From CAIYYX01 sp035530135 (GTDB taxonomy: Bacteria > Pseudomonadota > Gammaproteobacteria > Burkholderiales > Rhodocyclaceae), in the NCBI GenBank assembly GCA_035530135.1, contig DATKVJ010000061.1, forward strand, positions 1 to 64,000: a stretch of DNA of 64,000 nt, written 5' to 3'. Positions 25,808-34,895 of the stretch are shown here, piece after piece. Below the pieces are notes generated by a model. The model was not told where the DNA came from and did no database searches. It saw only the letters and a list, made by a program, of their open reading frames with translations. Both the position numbers and the translations under genes were made by a program. Numbering within the stretch: position 1 is the first letter of the stretch; every line of letters starts with the position of its first letter.

Positions 25808-26974
25808 ATGCTTGCCCCGCCCCGACGCATCGCCCACCTCGACATGGACGCCTTCTACGCGTCGGTCGAGCTGCTCCGCTACCCCGAGTTGCGCGGCCAG
25901 CCCGTGGTCATCGGCGGGCGGCGCGAGCAGCAGCCGGTGGCCGACGGCGACGGCGTCCGCCAGTTTTTCCGGCTGCGCGATTATCAGGGACGCGGCGTGG
26001 TCACGACGTCCACCTATGAGGCCCGGGCGCTCGGCGTGTTCTCCGGCATGGGACTGATGAAGGCGGCCAAGGCGGCGCCCGACGCCATCCTGCTGCCCAC
26101 CGATTTCGACGCCTACCGGCGTTACTCCGGCCTGTTCAAGAGCGCCGTCGCCGCCATCGCGCCGCAGATCGAGGACCGCGGCATCGACGAGATCTACCTC
26201 GATCTCAGCGAGGTGCCGGGCAACAGCCCGGTTCTCGCGCGCCGGATCAAGCAGGCGGTGCACGAGGCCACCGGACTCACCTGCTCGATCGGCATCACCC
26301 CCAACAAGCTGCTCGCCAAGATCTGCTCGGATCTCGACAAGCCCGACGGCGTCACCATCCTCGGCCTCGAGGACATCCCGGCCCGGATCTGGCCGCTGCC
26401 GGTGCGCAAGATCAACGGCATCGGCCCCAAGGCCAGCGAGAAGCTGGCGCAGCTCGGCATCGCGACCATCGGGCAGCTGGCGCGGGCGGAGGCCGCCTGG
26501 CTGCAGCAGCACTTCGGGCGCAGCTACGGCGCCTGGCTGTTCGACGCCGCGCGCGGGCGCGACGACCGCCCGGTGGTCACGCGCTCGGAGCCCAAGTCGA
26601 TCAGCCGCGAGACGACCTTCGAGCAGGACCTGCATCCGCGCCGCCACCGGCAGGCCCTCTCGGAGATATTCACCGCCCTGTGCCAGCGCGTGGCGGAAGA
26701 CCTGCGGCGCAAGGGTTACGCCGGGCGCACGGTCGGCATCAAGCTGCGCTACGAGGACTTCCAGACGCTGACCCGCGACCTGACCTTGTCCTCCGCGGTG
26801 GCCGACCCTCAGGCGATACGGCGCGCGGCCGGGGAGTGCCTGCGGCGGGTGCCGCTGGACAGGAAGCTGCGGCTGCTCGGGGTCCGGGTCGGTGCGCTGC
26901 AGCGGGCCGAAGAAGTGCAGACGCGGCAGCCGTCGCCGCAGCGGGAGCTGCCGCTGGAGGCCGGCGCCGGTTAG
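25808..26974 (+). CDS. dinB: DNA polymerase IV (Y family)
   Basis: 388 residues. The catalytic residues are present: HLDMDAFYASVE at about residues 10-21 and the palm motif GIDEIYLDL at about 125-133. The helix-hairpin-helix (KINGIGPKASEKL, about 200-212) and a C-terminal little-finger domain follow. It copies past DNA lesions with low fidelity. After VVIGG it carries an extra segment of about 20 residues (QPVADGDGVRQFFRLRDYQG) before GVVTTSTYEARALG, an insertion I associate with betaproteobacterial DinB. No LexA box was found in the 32-base gap upstream. No beta-clamp motif is obvious at the C terminus except possibly QRELPL. Confidence 0.93.
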   Translation: MLAPPRRIAHLDMDAFYASVELLRYPELRGQPVVIGGRREQQPVADGDGVRQFFRLRDYQGRGVVTTSTYEARALGVFSGMGLMKAAKAAPDAILLPTDFDAYRRYSGLFKSAVAAIAPQIEDRGIDEIYLDLSEVPGNSPVLARRIKQAVHEATGLTCSIGITPNKLLAKICSDLDKPDGVTILGLEDIPARIWPLPVRKINGIGPKASEKLAQLGIATIGQLARAEAAWLQQHFGRSYGAWLFDAARGRDDRPVVTRSEPKSISRETTFEQDLHPRRHRQALSEIFTALCQRVAEDLRRKGYAGRTVGIKLRYEDFQTLTRDLTLSSAVADPQAIRRAAGECLRRVPLDRKLRLLGVRVGALQRAEEVQTRQPSPQRELPLEAGAG

Positions 26975-27061
26975 CCGCATGCGCTACACTTCGGACCTAG
27001 GCGCGGCCTGGTCTGGTGCACCGTCGCCGGCCGTTCGCGACACTTCAAGGGGAGCTTCACC

Positions 27062-28216
27062 ATGACCGTCATCACCTGTATCGAGGACCTGCGCGTCCTG
27101 GCCAAAAAGCGCGTACCCAGGATGTTCTACGACTACGCCGACACCGGCTCCTGGACCGAATCGACCTATCGCGCCAATGCCGAGGACTTTCAGCGGCTCA
27201 AGCTGCGGCAGCGGGTGGCGGTCAATATCGACCAGCGCTCGGTGCGCACGCAGATGATCGGCCAGGAGGTCGCGATGCCGGTGGCGCTGGCGCCGATCGG
27301 TCTGGCCGGGATGCAGCACGCCGACGGCGAAATCCTCGCCGCGCGCGCGGCGGAAAAGTTCGGCGTGCCGTTCACGCTGTCGACGATGAGCATCTGCTCG
27401 ATCGAAGACGTGGCGGCGCACACCACCGCGCCGTTCTGGTTCCAGCTCTACGTGATGCGCGACCGGGACTTCATCGAGCGCCTGATCGATCGCGCCAAGG
27501 CGGCCGGGTGCTCGGCGCTGATGCTGACCCTGGACCTGCAGATCCTCGGACAGCGGCACAAGGATCTGAAGAACGGCCTGTCGGCACCGCCCAAGCCGAC
27601 CCTGGCCAACCTGCTCAATCTGGCCACCAAGCCCAGGTGGGGCTTAGGGATGCTCGGCACGCAGCGGCGGCAATTCGGCAACATCGTCGGCCACGTCAAG
27701 GGCGTGGAAAACATGAGCTCGCTGTCGGCCTGGACCAACCAGCAGTTCGATCCCTGCCTCAACTGGAACGATGTCGAATGGATCAAGAAGCGCTGGGGCG
27801 GAAAGCTGATCCTCAAGGGCATCATGGACGCGGAGGACGCCAGGCTCGCCGCCGACTCCGGCGCCGACGCGCTGATCGTCTCCAACCACGGCGGCCGCCA
27901 GCTGGACGGCGCGCCCAGTTCGATTTCGGCGCTGCCCGCCATCGTCGACGCCGCGGGCAGCCGCATCGAGGTGTGGGTGGACGGCGGCATCTACACCGGC
28001 CAGGACGTGTTCAAGGCCGTGGCCCTGGGCGCCAGGGGCACCCTGATCGGACGCGCATTCCTCTACGGACTGGGTGCCCAGGGTGAGGCGGGGGTGACGC
28101 AGTGCCTGGAGATCCTGCGCAAGGAACTGGATCTGACCATGGCCTTCTGCGGGTTCACCGACATCAACAAGGTCGACCGCAGCGTCCTGCTCAATCTGCC
28201 CCGGATCAGCGATTGA
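27062..28216 (+). CDS. lldD: FMN-dependent alpha-hydroxy-acid dehydrogenase (L-lactate dehydrogenase type)
   Basis: 384 residues of the FMN-dependent (S)-2-hydroxy-acid dehydrogenase family, which oxidises L-lactate to pyruvate and passes electrons to the quinone pool. The FMN barrel starts at PRMFYDYADTGSWTE and LAPIGLAGMQHADGE. The active-site motif SNHGGRQLDG, with the catalytic His, is at about residues 278-287, followed by the phosphate-binding VWVDGGIYTGQDVFKA. GGGGAG precedes the ATG. Related enzymes oxidise mandelate or glycolate, so the substrate is likely but not certain. Its 3' end overlaps a truncated ribbon-helix-helix remnant on the other strand. Confidence 0.85.
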   Translation: MTVITCIEDLRVLAKKRVPRMFYDYADTGSWTESTYRANAEDFQRLKLRQRVAVNIDQRSVRTQMIGQEVAMPVALAPIGLAGMQHADGEILAARAAEKFGVPFTLSTMSICSIEDVAAHTTAPFWFQLYVMRDRDFIERLIDRAKAAGCSALMLTLDLQILGQRHKDLKNGLSAPPKPTLANLLNLATKPRWGLGMLGTQRRQFGNIVGHVKGVENMSSLSAWTNQQFDPCLNWNDVEWIKKRWGGKLILKGIMDAEDARLAADSGADALIVSNHGGRQLDGAPSSISALPAIVDAAGSRIEVWVDGGIYTGQDVFKAVALGARGTLIGRAFLYGLGAQGEAGVTQCLEILRKELDLTMAFCGFTDINKVDRSVLLNLPRISD

Positions 28217-28290
28217 CAGTTGCCTGGGCGCCGCCGGTGTAGATGTTGGGATACTTCAGGCAGATCGCCCGCAGGCAGGAGGGGATTTAC
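28206..28290 (-). pseudogene. Truncated 3' end of a ribbon-helix-helix gene
   Basis: The minus strand here encodes SCLRAICLKYPNIYTGGAQ and a tail ending VNR-stop. This matches the C terminus of the complete gene at 37270-37593 (SCLRVICLKYLNIYAGGAQAPVNR) at roughly 87% nucleotide identity over about 80 bases. Homology stops abruptly near 28290, and the N-terminal three quarters are absent. Its stop (28206-28208) overlaps the end of the lactate dehydrogenase gene. It marks the left boundary of the segment that holds the alcohol dehydrogenase and ABC importer. Confidence 0.8.
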
Positions 28291-28306
28291 GCCGAACCCT
28301 GTCCCA

Positions 28307-30238
28307 TCAAGGAATACCAGGGGCAACGTCTTCGCGGGGCACCCCAGAAGGATCGTGTTTGCCTGCCTCGCGCAGGTACCGGTATACGGTGTTGCGCGAA
28401 ATCGACAAATTGCGCGCGGTGTGGCTGACGTTTCCACCCGTCCGGCGAAATTCCTGCATGACTTCTCCCGTTACCTTGCCACGCAGTGCATATCCGGCCA
28501 ATTCATTGCTCTCCATCGGTGCGGACGGCAGCAATGCCGCAACCTCATCGATACCGATTTTCATGTCGTTTGCGGCGAGAAGTGCGCGCGTCAGCACAGC
28601 GCGAAGTTCGCGGAAATTGCCCGGCCACCCGTGTTTCTCCAGTCGGGCGATGGCTTCTTCCGAAATCGTTGCTGTCGGATCGATGCGTGCGAGGACGAAA
28701 CGCACTGCAGGACCAAAATCGCTGCGTGCGCGCAGTGGCGGCACAATTGCCTTGACGGTATCGAGTCGATAGAGGAGATCGGAACGGAAGCGTCTCGCGG
28801 CGACTTCGTCGGCGAGATCAGCGTTGGTTGCGGCGAGAATCTGTACATCGGCAGTAAAGCTGCTGCGTCCACCCACCGGCCTCACGCTATGGTCGTCGAG
28901 GAAGCGCAGCAACGCCGCCTGCAATGCCAGCGGCAGCTCGCGGACCTCGTCGAGCAGCAGCGTGCCGCCGTCGGCGGCGGCGATGAGACCTCGACTGCCG
29001 TTCTTGTGCGCCCCGGTGAATGCGCCTGCGGCGTACCCGAACAGTTCAGCTTCGAATAGCGACTCCGGCAGGGCGGCGCAGTTGATCGCCACGAATTCGC
29101 CGCGTCGGCCGCTCACCTCGTGAGCGTAGCGCGCGAACATTTCCTTGCCGCTACCGGTTTCGCCATGGATGAGGATCGGTGCGTTGACGCGGACCGCGGC
29201 GGCGATCAGGGCGAGCGCATCGCGCACGCACCGGTCTTCTGCGACGAACGACGGTTCCCGCAGGAGGCGGGAACGTGGCCGCGCTAGACCGGCGTTTTCA
29301 GCGACGAAAGTGCGTTTCCCCCGTGCGTTGGCCGAGCCGCGGTTTAACCACATGACGGCATGAACGCTGCCCAGGGTATCGCGCAGGAAAGTCTGGTCGC
29401 TGCCGTGCAGTCGCGCCAGGAACTTTTCGAAGGACTCGTTGAAGAGGTGCTCGAAGGAAGCGCCGGGAGCGACTTGCAGGCCCGCGAATATGCTGGCCCC
29501 GCGGCTGCTGACAGCGCTGATGGTGCCTTGCCCATCCATCGCGACCAGCGCCGCGCTGATCGTGCCGAGAAACTCCGCGCGCGGATGAATCGCCAGGACG
29601 ATGTGCGAGCTCATCTCGTGCGCGAACAGCCCGTTCTCGACGTGCGTGGCTGCCATTTGTACCAGCGCCAGCGTGTGGCGCTGGCGCGAGGCGCAGTCGG
29701 ACGAGGCGTCGAGAATTCCGACGATCCGCCCGCCCGCGTTGCGGATCGGCGCCGCCATGCAGCAGACGTTGGAGTAGCAGGAAAAGAAATGTTCCGGCCC
29801 GTGGATGATGAGGGGCCGCTCGGCGACAATCGACGTACCGAGGCCGTTGGTGCCGCGGATTTCTTCAGACCAGAGGGTGCCGGGGACGATCTGCCGTCCG
29901 GAATCGCTGTCGCCGAACTGGTGGTCGGCAACCGCTTCCAATACCGCGCCCTCGGCATCGGCGAAGGCGATCAGGAAGTTCGAGCCCGCGATCTGCTGGT
30001 ATAGCGTTTCCATTTCGGCGAGGGCGAGCCGGCGGACGTGGCCGCTACGCTCCCGCCGTTCCCTGAGTTCGCTCTCGGCGAGCGCCACGTTTTGGGGCTT
30101 AGCGTTCGGCTTGAGACCGGTCTCGATACAACGAGACCAACTGGTCGACACCTCCGCGGCAAGCATGTCCTCGACTGCGATGCCGCGGCGTTCCAGCACC
30201 AGCCTAGCGCGCGCGATACGTTCTGCGTTCGTCAGCAT
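28307..30238 (-). CDS. Sigma-54-dependent activator, AcoR-like
   Basis: 643 residues. The N-terminal sensory region contains a GAF-type domain (about 75-200). The AAA+ central domain has Walker A GETGSGKE (about residue 350), the sigma-54-contacting GAFTGA loop (about 410) and Walker B-like GGTLLLDEVRELPLALQ. A Fis-type C-terminal helix-turn-helix follows (about 595-635: GGNVSHTARNLSISRNTVYRYLRE). A strong GGAGGGGG lies before the ATG. Its order matches AcoR, activator of acetoin and related alcohol catabolism. It is divergent from an alcohol dehydrogenase with a -24/-12 promoter, so it very probably activates that operon. The inducer may be an alcohol or polyol. Confidence 0.92.
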   Translation of the reverse strand: MLTNAERIARARLVLERRGIAVEDMLAAEVSTSWSRCIETGLKPNAKPQNVALAESELRERRERSGHVRRLALAEMETLYQQIAGSNFLIAFADAEGAVLEAVADHQFGDSDSGRQIVPGTLWSEEIRGTNGLGTSIVAERPLIIHGPEHFFSCYSNVCCMAAPIRNAGGRIVGILDASSDCASRQRHTLALVQMAATHVENGLFAHEMSSHIVLAIHPRAEFLGTISAALVAMDGQGTISAVSSRGASIFAGLQVAPGASFEHLFNESFEKFLARLHGSDQTFLRDTLGSVHAVMWLNRGSANARGKRTFVAENAGLARPRSRLLREPSFVAEDRCVRDALALIAAAVRVNAPILIHGETGSGKEMFARYAHEVSGRRGEFVAINCAALPESLFEAELFGYAAGAFTGAHKNGSRGLIAAADGGTLLLDEVRELPLALQAALLRFLDDHSVRPVGGRSSFTADVQILAATNADLADEVAARRFRSDLLYRLDTVKAIVPPLRARSDFGPAVRFVLARIDPTATISEEAIARLEKHGWPGNFRELRAVLTRALLAANDMKIGIDEVAALLPSAPMESNELAGYALRGKVTGEVMQEFRRTGGNVSHTARNLSISRNTVYRYLREAGKHDPSGVPREDVAPGIP

Positions 30239-30391
30239 GCCCCCTCCATTTTCGCCATGGTGTCGTTCTCGGTGGGTGCGGCCATTGGCGGATCGATTCT
30301 ATTCCTTTCTCCGCAGCCTAGCATCTGCTCAATTTTTGAACATCTGCCGCGAACATTGATCCGCATTGGCACATCCTGTGATCTTTTGGGC

Positions 30392-30409
30392 TTGTAATTT
30401 TTTTTACAA
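30392..30409. promoter_or_regulatory. Candidate enhancer-binding palindrome for the AcoR-like activator
   Basis: TTGTAA-N6-TTACAA is a perfect inverted repeat with an all-T spacer. It lies 45-28 bases ahead of the -24/-12 promoter at 30437-30453 in the divergent region, a short but plausible position for a sigma-54 activator site. Confidence 0.45.
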
Positions 30410-30436
30410 AACAGCATGTTATGTCGATATGACGTA

Positions 30437-30453
30437 TTGGCACACATCTTGTA
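30437..30453 (+). promoter_or_regulatory. Sigma-54 promoter of the alcohol dehydrogenase/ABC operon
   Basis: TTGGCAC-ACATC-TTGTA fits the -24/-12 consensus with exact GG-N10-G spacing; the -12 dinucleotide is GT instead of GC. Transcription would start near 30465, about 30 bases before the ATG at 30494. A sigma-54 activator gene is divergent from it. Confidence 0.65.
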
Positions 30454-30493
30454 TATAGGAGTTGGGTCATTCATTAACAGAAGGGAACACACC

Positions 30494-31537
30494 ATGAAAG
30501 CGGCAGTTCTCCATGCCTACGATCCGACCCTGAAAAGGGAGGAGTTCGTCAGCTACGAAACCGTTCCGGACCCCGAGATCCGGAAACTTTCTGACGTCAT
30601 CGTGCGGATCGGTGGCGCCGGCGTTTGCCGGACTGATCTGCACATCGTCGAGGGGCTCTGGCGCGAGAAGGCCGATGTCGCGTTGCCATACATCATGGGT
30701 CACGAGAACGCCGGCTGGGTGGAGGCGATCGGTTCTGGCGTCACGGCGTTCAAACCGGGCGACCCGGTAATCTGCCATCCGCTGGTCACCAGCGGCCATT
30801 GCCTGGCCTGCCGGCGCGGTAACGACATGCATGCCGTCGACAGCAGTTTCCCGGGCATCAACGCCAACGGCGGTTATGCCGAATATCTGCTCACCGGCGA
30901 GCGCACGCTCATCAAGTTGCCTAAGGCGCTGTCGCCGAAGGATGTTGCACCCTACACCGACGCCGGGCTGACCGCTTACCGTGCCGCCAAGAAGGCGTCC
31001 CGCCATCTATTGCCCGGGCAATATGTGGCAGTCATCGGCGTCGGCGGGCTCGGCCATATCGGCATACAGGTGCTGAAGGCGCTGTGCGCGGCCGAGATCA
31101 TCGCCATCGACCGTTCCGACATCGGACTCAGGCTAGCCGAGGAGTCGGGTGCCCATCACGTCGTCAAGGCCAACGGCAGCGAGGTCGATGAGGTGCTCGC
31201 GCTGACCAACGGCAACGGCGCGGAGGCCGTCATCGACTTCGTCGGAGAGGGGGACGCCGTGGCGAAGGGATTGGCGATGACGCGCAACGACGGCTACTAC
31301 TACATCGTCGGCTACGGCGGGAAGGTGGATATTCCGACCATCGACATGATCACCTCCGAAAAGACCATCGTCGGCAATCTCGTCGGAACCTATGCCGAAC
31401 TGGTCGAACTGATGGCGCTGGCGGACCGCGGCATCGTCAAGCTCGCCACGCGCGAATACCGACTCGCCGAAGCCAATCAGGCCCTGCATGATCTTCATGC
31501 CGGCAAGGTCAAGGGACGTGCTGTGCTCGTCCCCTGA
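30494..31537 (+). CDS. Zinc-type NAD-dependent alcohol dehydrogenase
   Basis: 347 residues of the medium-chain dehydrogenase family. Catalytic zinc ligands are visible: Cys in GVCRTDLH (about residue 38) and His-Glu in GHENAGWVEAIG (about 64-65). The Rossmann motif GVGGLGHIGIQ is at about 179-189. The structural-zinc lobe keeps only two cysteines (HCLACRRGNDMHAVDS) where four are usual, so structural zinc is probably missing. The frame is open upstream to 30416, but the ATG at 30494 gives the normal N terminus. It is the first gene of a sigma-54 operon that continues with an ABC importer, suggesting oxidation of the imported or a related alcohol. Confidence 0.88.
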   Translation: MKAAVLHAYDPTLKREEFVSYETVPDPEIRKLSDVIVRIGGAGVCRTDLHIVEGLWREKADVALPYIMGHENAGWVEAIGSGVTAFKPGDPVICHPLVTSGHCLACRRGNDMHAVDSSFPGINANGGYAEYLLTGERTLIKLPKALSPKDVAPYTDAGLTAYRAAKKASRHLLPGQYVAVIGVGGLGHIGIQVLKALCAAEIIAIDRSDIGLRLAEESGAHHVVKANGSEVDEVLALTNGNGAEAVIDFVGEGDAVAKGLAMTRNDGYYYIVGYGGKVDIPTIDMITSEKTIVGNLVGTYAELVELMALADRGIVKLATREYRLAEANQALHDLHAGKVKGRAVLVP

Positions 31538-31587
31538 AACCAGGCATTAATCCAGTCTGTAGATACCGACAACGATAAGGAGACAGC

Positions 31588-33117
31588 ATGAAATCGATCA
31601 AGTACGCGCTGCTTGCAATCATGGCTGCGTTTGCCCTCGGCGGCCCGCCAGCCTCGGCCCAGGATTTCAAGAAATACGGAATAGACAAGGATGTTCCTGG
31701 TCTGTGCTCCTATGACTCGATTTCCAAGAAGGACTACAAGGGCCGCACCTTGAGCGTCATCACCCACGCCGTCCCGGTGATGGGCGAGCCGACTGATCTG
31801 CACGCCAAACAGTTCGAAGAACTCACCGGCGCCACGGTCAACGTCGTGCACGTGCCGTTCGGAGACCTGTTCCAGCGCATCATGATCCCGTTCCAAACCG
31901 GGCAAAACGCCTACGATGTGATGTTCTACGGCTCGCTCTGGAGCGGTGACTTCCACGACTATCTGGCCCCCGTCCCGCAGAAGTATCTTGACACGGCCGG
32001 GATGAAAGACGTGACGCCCACATACCGCAAGGTGGCAACCTGGGGCGACACGATGGTCCAGTATACGGTCGACGGCGATCGGAACTACCTGAAATATCGC
32101 ACGGACGTATTCGACAACCCGGTGTACCAGAAGAAGTTCAAGGAGAAGACCGGACACGAGCTCACCGTGCCCAAGACTTGGGAGGAGTACGACCGGGTCG
32201 CCAATTTCTTCAACGACTGGGACTGGGCCGGCGACGGCAAGCCGCACTTCGGCTCCGCCGAGGTGACCAAGCGCGACGACCTGATGTTCTCGGCCTTCAT
32301 CGACCGGGCGGCGGCGTATGCCAAGAATCCGAACGTGAAGGGCGGATTCTTCTTCGACCTGAAGACCATGGAGCCCTTGATCAACACCCCCGGCTTCGTC
32401 AAAGGACTTGAAATGTTTGTCAAGGCAAAGCGCTATTTCCCGCCCGGTGGAGACAACTTCGGCCTGGGCGACGAGATATTCTCATTCGGCGGCGGTCAGA
32501 CGCTGATGAGCTATACCTGGGACGATTCCTTCGTCCAGGCGATGGAGCCGACGAGCAAGATCCGCTTCAAGGTCGGCTCAGCGCCCTTGCCGGGCAGCCA
32601 CGAAGTATGGAATCGCATCACCAAGAAATGGGACTATTTCGCCAAGCCGAACGATCCGGCCTATGTCACCTGGGGCTGGACCTCGGCGGTGGCGAAAGCG
32701 TCGAAGAACAAGGACATGGCCTTCGACTTTCTGTGCTTCTTCAGCAACGAGGCAAACGCCGATCATGATCTGCAGATCGGCCGCTTCGGCATCAACCCGT
32801 ATCGCAACGCCCACTTCACGGCAAACTTCTGGGCCAGCAAGATGGGTTGGGGCAAGACCGTGGGGACGCAATACGTCAATACGCTGCTGAGCATAGATAG
32901 AAGCAGGAATCACGTGTTCGACCTGCGCGTGCCCGGCGTCAATCAATTCATGAGTTCGATGGCTACCGGCGTGTCCGAAGCCATGGCCGGACAAAAGACG
33001 CCGCAGCAGGCACTTGACGACGTGGCCAAGGAATGGAAGCAAATCGTCGCGCGCATTGGCGTGGACAAGGTGCGCGCCGCCTACGCCAACGTGGTCAAGC
33101 TGGAGGACAACGAGTAA
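31588..33117 (+). CDS. ABC importer solute-binding protein (family 1)
   Basis: 509 residues with a signal peptide (residues 1-24, ending PPASA-Q). The mature protein looks like a periplasmic carbohydrate/polyol-binding protein: TGATVNVVHVPFGDLFQ, AYDVMFYGSLWSGDF, KTWEEYDRVANFFNDWD and a C-terminal helical region. It is longer than maltose-type binding proteins (about 400) and closer to the large binding proteins of glycerol-type ABC importers. It lies 50 bases after the alcohol dehydrogenase with AAGGAG before the ATG. The substrate is most likely a sugar alcohol or other polyol (inference from importer class and neighbours). Confidence 0.85.
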   Translation: MKSIKYALLAIMAAFALGGPPASAQDFKKYGIDKDVPGLCSYDSISKKDYKGRTLSVITHAVPVMGEPTDLHAKQFEELTGATVNVVHVPFGDLFQRIMIPFQTGQNAYDVMFYGSLWSGDFHDYLAPVPQKYLDTAGMKDVTPTYRKVATWGDTMVQYTVDGDRNYLKYRTDVFDNPVYQKKFKEKTGHELTVPKTWEEYDRVANFFNDWDWAGDGKPHFGSAEVTKRDDLMFSAFIDRAAAYAKNPNVKGGFFFDLKTMEPLINTPGFVKGLEMFVKAKRYFPPGGDNFGLGDEIFSFGGGQTLMSYTWDDSFVQAMEPTSKIRFKVGSAPLPGSHEVWNRITKKWDYFAKPNDPAYVTWGWTSAVAKASKNKDMAFDFLCFFSNEANADHDLQIGRFGINPYRNAHFTANFWASKMGWGKTVGTQYVNTLLSIDRSRNHVFDLRVPGVNQFMSSMATGVSEAMAGQKTPQQALDDVAKEWKQIVARIGVDKVRAAYANVVKLEDNE

Positions 33118-33164
33118 CTCCGGCAGCGTAAGCGACCACCCATAGGCGCCAGGAGGGGGAAGAA

Positions 33165-34043
33165 ATGTCAGGAGATCGCAGCAAGATGCTCTTCATTTCG
33201 CCGGGATTAATCGTGCTCGTCGCGATCATCCTCTTCCCCCTGCTGTTCACCATACGCGTGAGCTTTTCCGACTGGGATGTCGCCCGGCCGGGGCTCGACT
33301 GGATTGGCGCAACGAATTACCTTCGACTCGCCCACGACGCGCGCTTCTGGGAGTCGTTCGGGCGCTTAGCGCTGATGGCCGTCGGGTCAGTGCTGCTGCA
33401 GTACCTGCTCGGCTTCGGCCTGGCACTGCTGGTGTGGCGGGAAGTGCGCGCGCGCCGCTTCTTTCGCGTCCTGTTCCTGATTCCGATGATGACCACGCCG
33501 GTGATCATGGCGGTCATCTGGCGCACCATGTTTCATGAGTCGCTCGGACCGGTGAACGACTTGGTACGCTTGCTCGGTTTCGCGCCGCTGCCGTGGCTGT
33601 CGCAATCCGGTCTGGCCATGACGAGCATCATCATCGTCGAGGTCTGGCAATGGACGCCATTCATGTTCCTGATGCTGCTCGCCGGCTTGATGTCGCTGCC
33701 GCGCGAGCCTTTTCTTGCCGCCGCCATCGACGGCGCGGGACCGGTCAGAACCTTCCTGCGCGTGACCTTCCCCATGATGGCGCCGATCTCGATCGGCGCC
33801 ATCATAATCCGCCTGATCGAAGCCTCCAAAATCCTGGACTCGGTATACGTGATCACCTCGGGCGGACCAGGCACGGCGACGGAAACGTCGAGCTATTACA
33901 TTTTCATCCGCGGCCTGCGCGACTTCCAGGTCGGTTACGCCGCGGCCCTGTCCTTCACCTACCTCGTCATCATGGCGATTTCGCTCACCATCATCGCCAA
34001 GGTTCTGGCGCGGGTGATGCTCGTCAGAGACCATGCCGCATGA
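33165..34043 (+). CDS. ABC importer permease 1
   Basis: 292 residues with six predicted membrane segments, of the MalF/UgpA class. The EAA loop that contacts the ATPase is at about residues 185-205 (EPFLAAAIDGAGPVRTFLRV). The ATG follows AGGAGGGGGAAG, a strong ribosome-binding site. Its stop overlaps the start of the second permease (ATGA). Confidence 0.9.
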   Translation: MSGDRSKMLFISPGLIVLVAIILFPLLFTIRVSFSDWDVARPGLDWIGATNYLRLAHDARFWESFGRLALMAVGSVLLQYLLGFGLALLVWREVRARRFFRVLFLIPMMTTPVIMAVIWRTMFHESLGPVNDLVRLLGFAPLPWLSQSGLAMTSIIIVEVWQWTPFMFLMLLAGLMSLPREPFLAAAIDGAGPVRTFLRVTFPMMAPISIGAIIIRLIEASKILDSVYVITSGGPGTATETSSYYIFIRGLRDFQVGYAAALSFTYLVIMAISLTIIAKVLARVMLVRDHAA

Positions 34044-34885
34044 ACGCTTTGTACCGCACCCTCAAATACGCCGCGATCCTGCTCTGGTCCGCCTTCGTGA
34101 TTGCGCCCTTCCTGTGGGCGCTCACCACGTCGTTCAAGACCGCCAACGGCATCACCGGGGGGCCGACGTATATTCCCTGGCTGCAGTACAGACCGTCGCT
34201 TCAAGGCTGGCGAGATCTATTTCACAGCGGCGGAGGGGGAATCCAGATTGCCGGCCCCTACCTGTCTAGCCTGATCGTAACAGTCAGCGCCAGTCTGGTC
34301 AGTCTGATGCTGGGCACGCTCGCCGCCTACGGCCTGTCGCGATTCACCTACCGGGCCGGGTTCGTGCGCAACGCCGATATCACCTTCTTTTTCATCTCGC
34401 AGCGGATCATGCCGCCCGTCGTGCTCGCGATACCGTTTTTCCTGATGCTGCAGTTCCTCCATCTTCTCGATACCAAGATCGGGCTCATCATCGTCTATAT
34501 CGCTCTGCTGATGCCTATCGCCGTGTGGGTGATGGTAGATTTTTTCAACACCGTCCCGCGCGAACTCGACCAGAGCGCGATGCTCGACGGCTGCAGCCCG
34601 TTCGAGACCTTCTGGCGGGTGGTCCTGCCGAATTCCAAGCCCGGACTGGTCGTGGCCGGCCTGTTCTGCCTGATTTTCGGCTGGAACGATTTCTTCTTCG
34701 CGTTTACGCTCACCTTTACCCAGACGCAGTTGCTGCCGGTGGCGATCGTGTCCCTCAACTCTTCGGTCACGCCCTGGTGGAGTCTCTCGGCCGCGGCGCT
34801 GGTGTCGGTCGCGCCACTGATCGCGGTGGCGTTCGTGCTCGAGCGCTATCTGTCGCGCGGCAGCCTCGCCGGCACGATCAAGTGA
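34040..34885 (+). CDS. ABC importer permease 2
   Basis: 281 residues, starting at the ATG that overlaps the stop of permease 1. Six membrane segments of the MalG/UgpE class are predicted. The EAA loop is at about residues 173-195 (ELDQSAMLDGCSPFETFWRV), followed by LPNSKPGL. The N-terminal extension in the longer frame overlaps permease 1 and is rejected. It completes the heterodimeric membrane part of the importer. Confidence 0.9.
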   Translation: MNALYRTLKYAAILLWSAFVIAPFLWALTTSFKTANGITGGPTYIPWLQYRPSLQGWRDLFHSGGGGIQIAGPYLSSLIVTVSASLVSLMLGTLAAYGLSRFTYRAGFVRNADITFFFISQRIMPPVVLAIPFFLMLQFLHLLDTKIGLIIVYIALLMPIAVWVMVDFFNTVPRELDQSAMLDGCSPFETFWRVVLPNSKPGLVVAGLFCLIFGWNDFFFAFTLTFTQTQLLPVAIVSLNSSVTPWWSLSAAALVSVAPLIAVAFVLERYLSRGSLAGTIK

Positions 34886-34895
34886 GGTGCTGCGG

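Noticed and set aside
30366..30382. Second sigma-54 promoter (TTGGCACATCCTGTGA)
   Set aside because: The -24 half is good, but at the correct distance the -12 GC/GT is missing.
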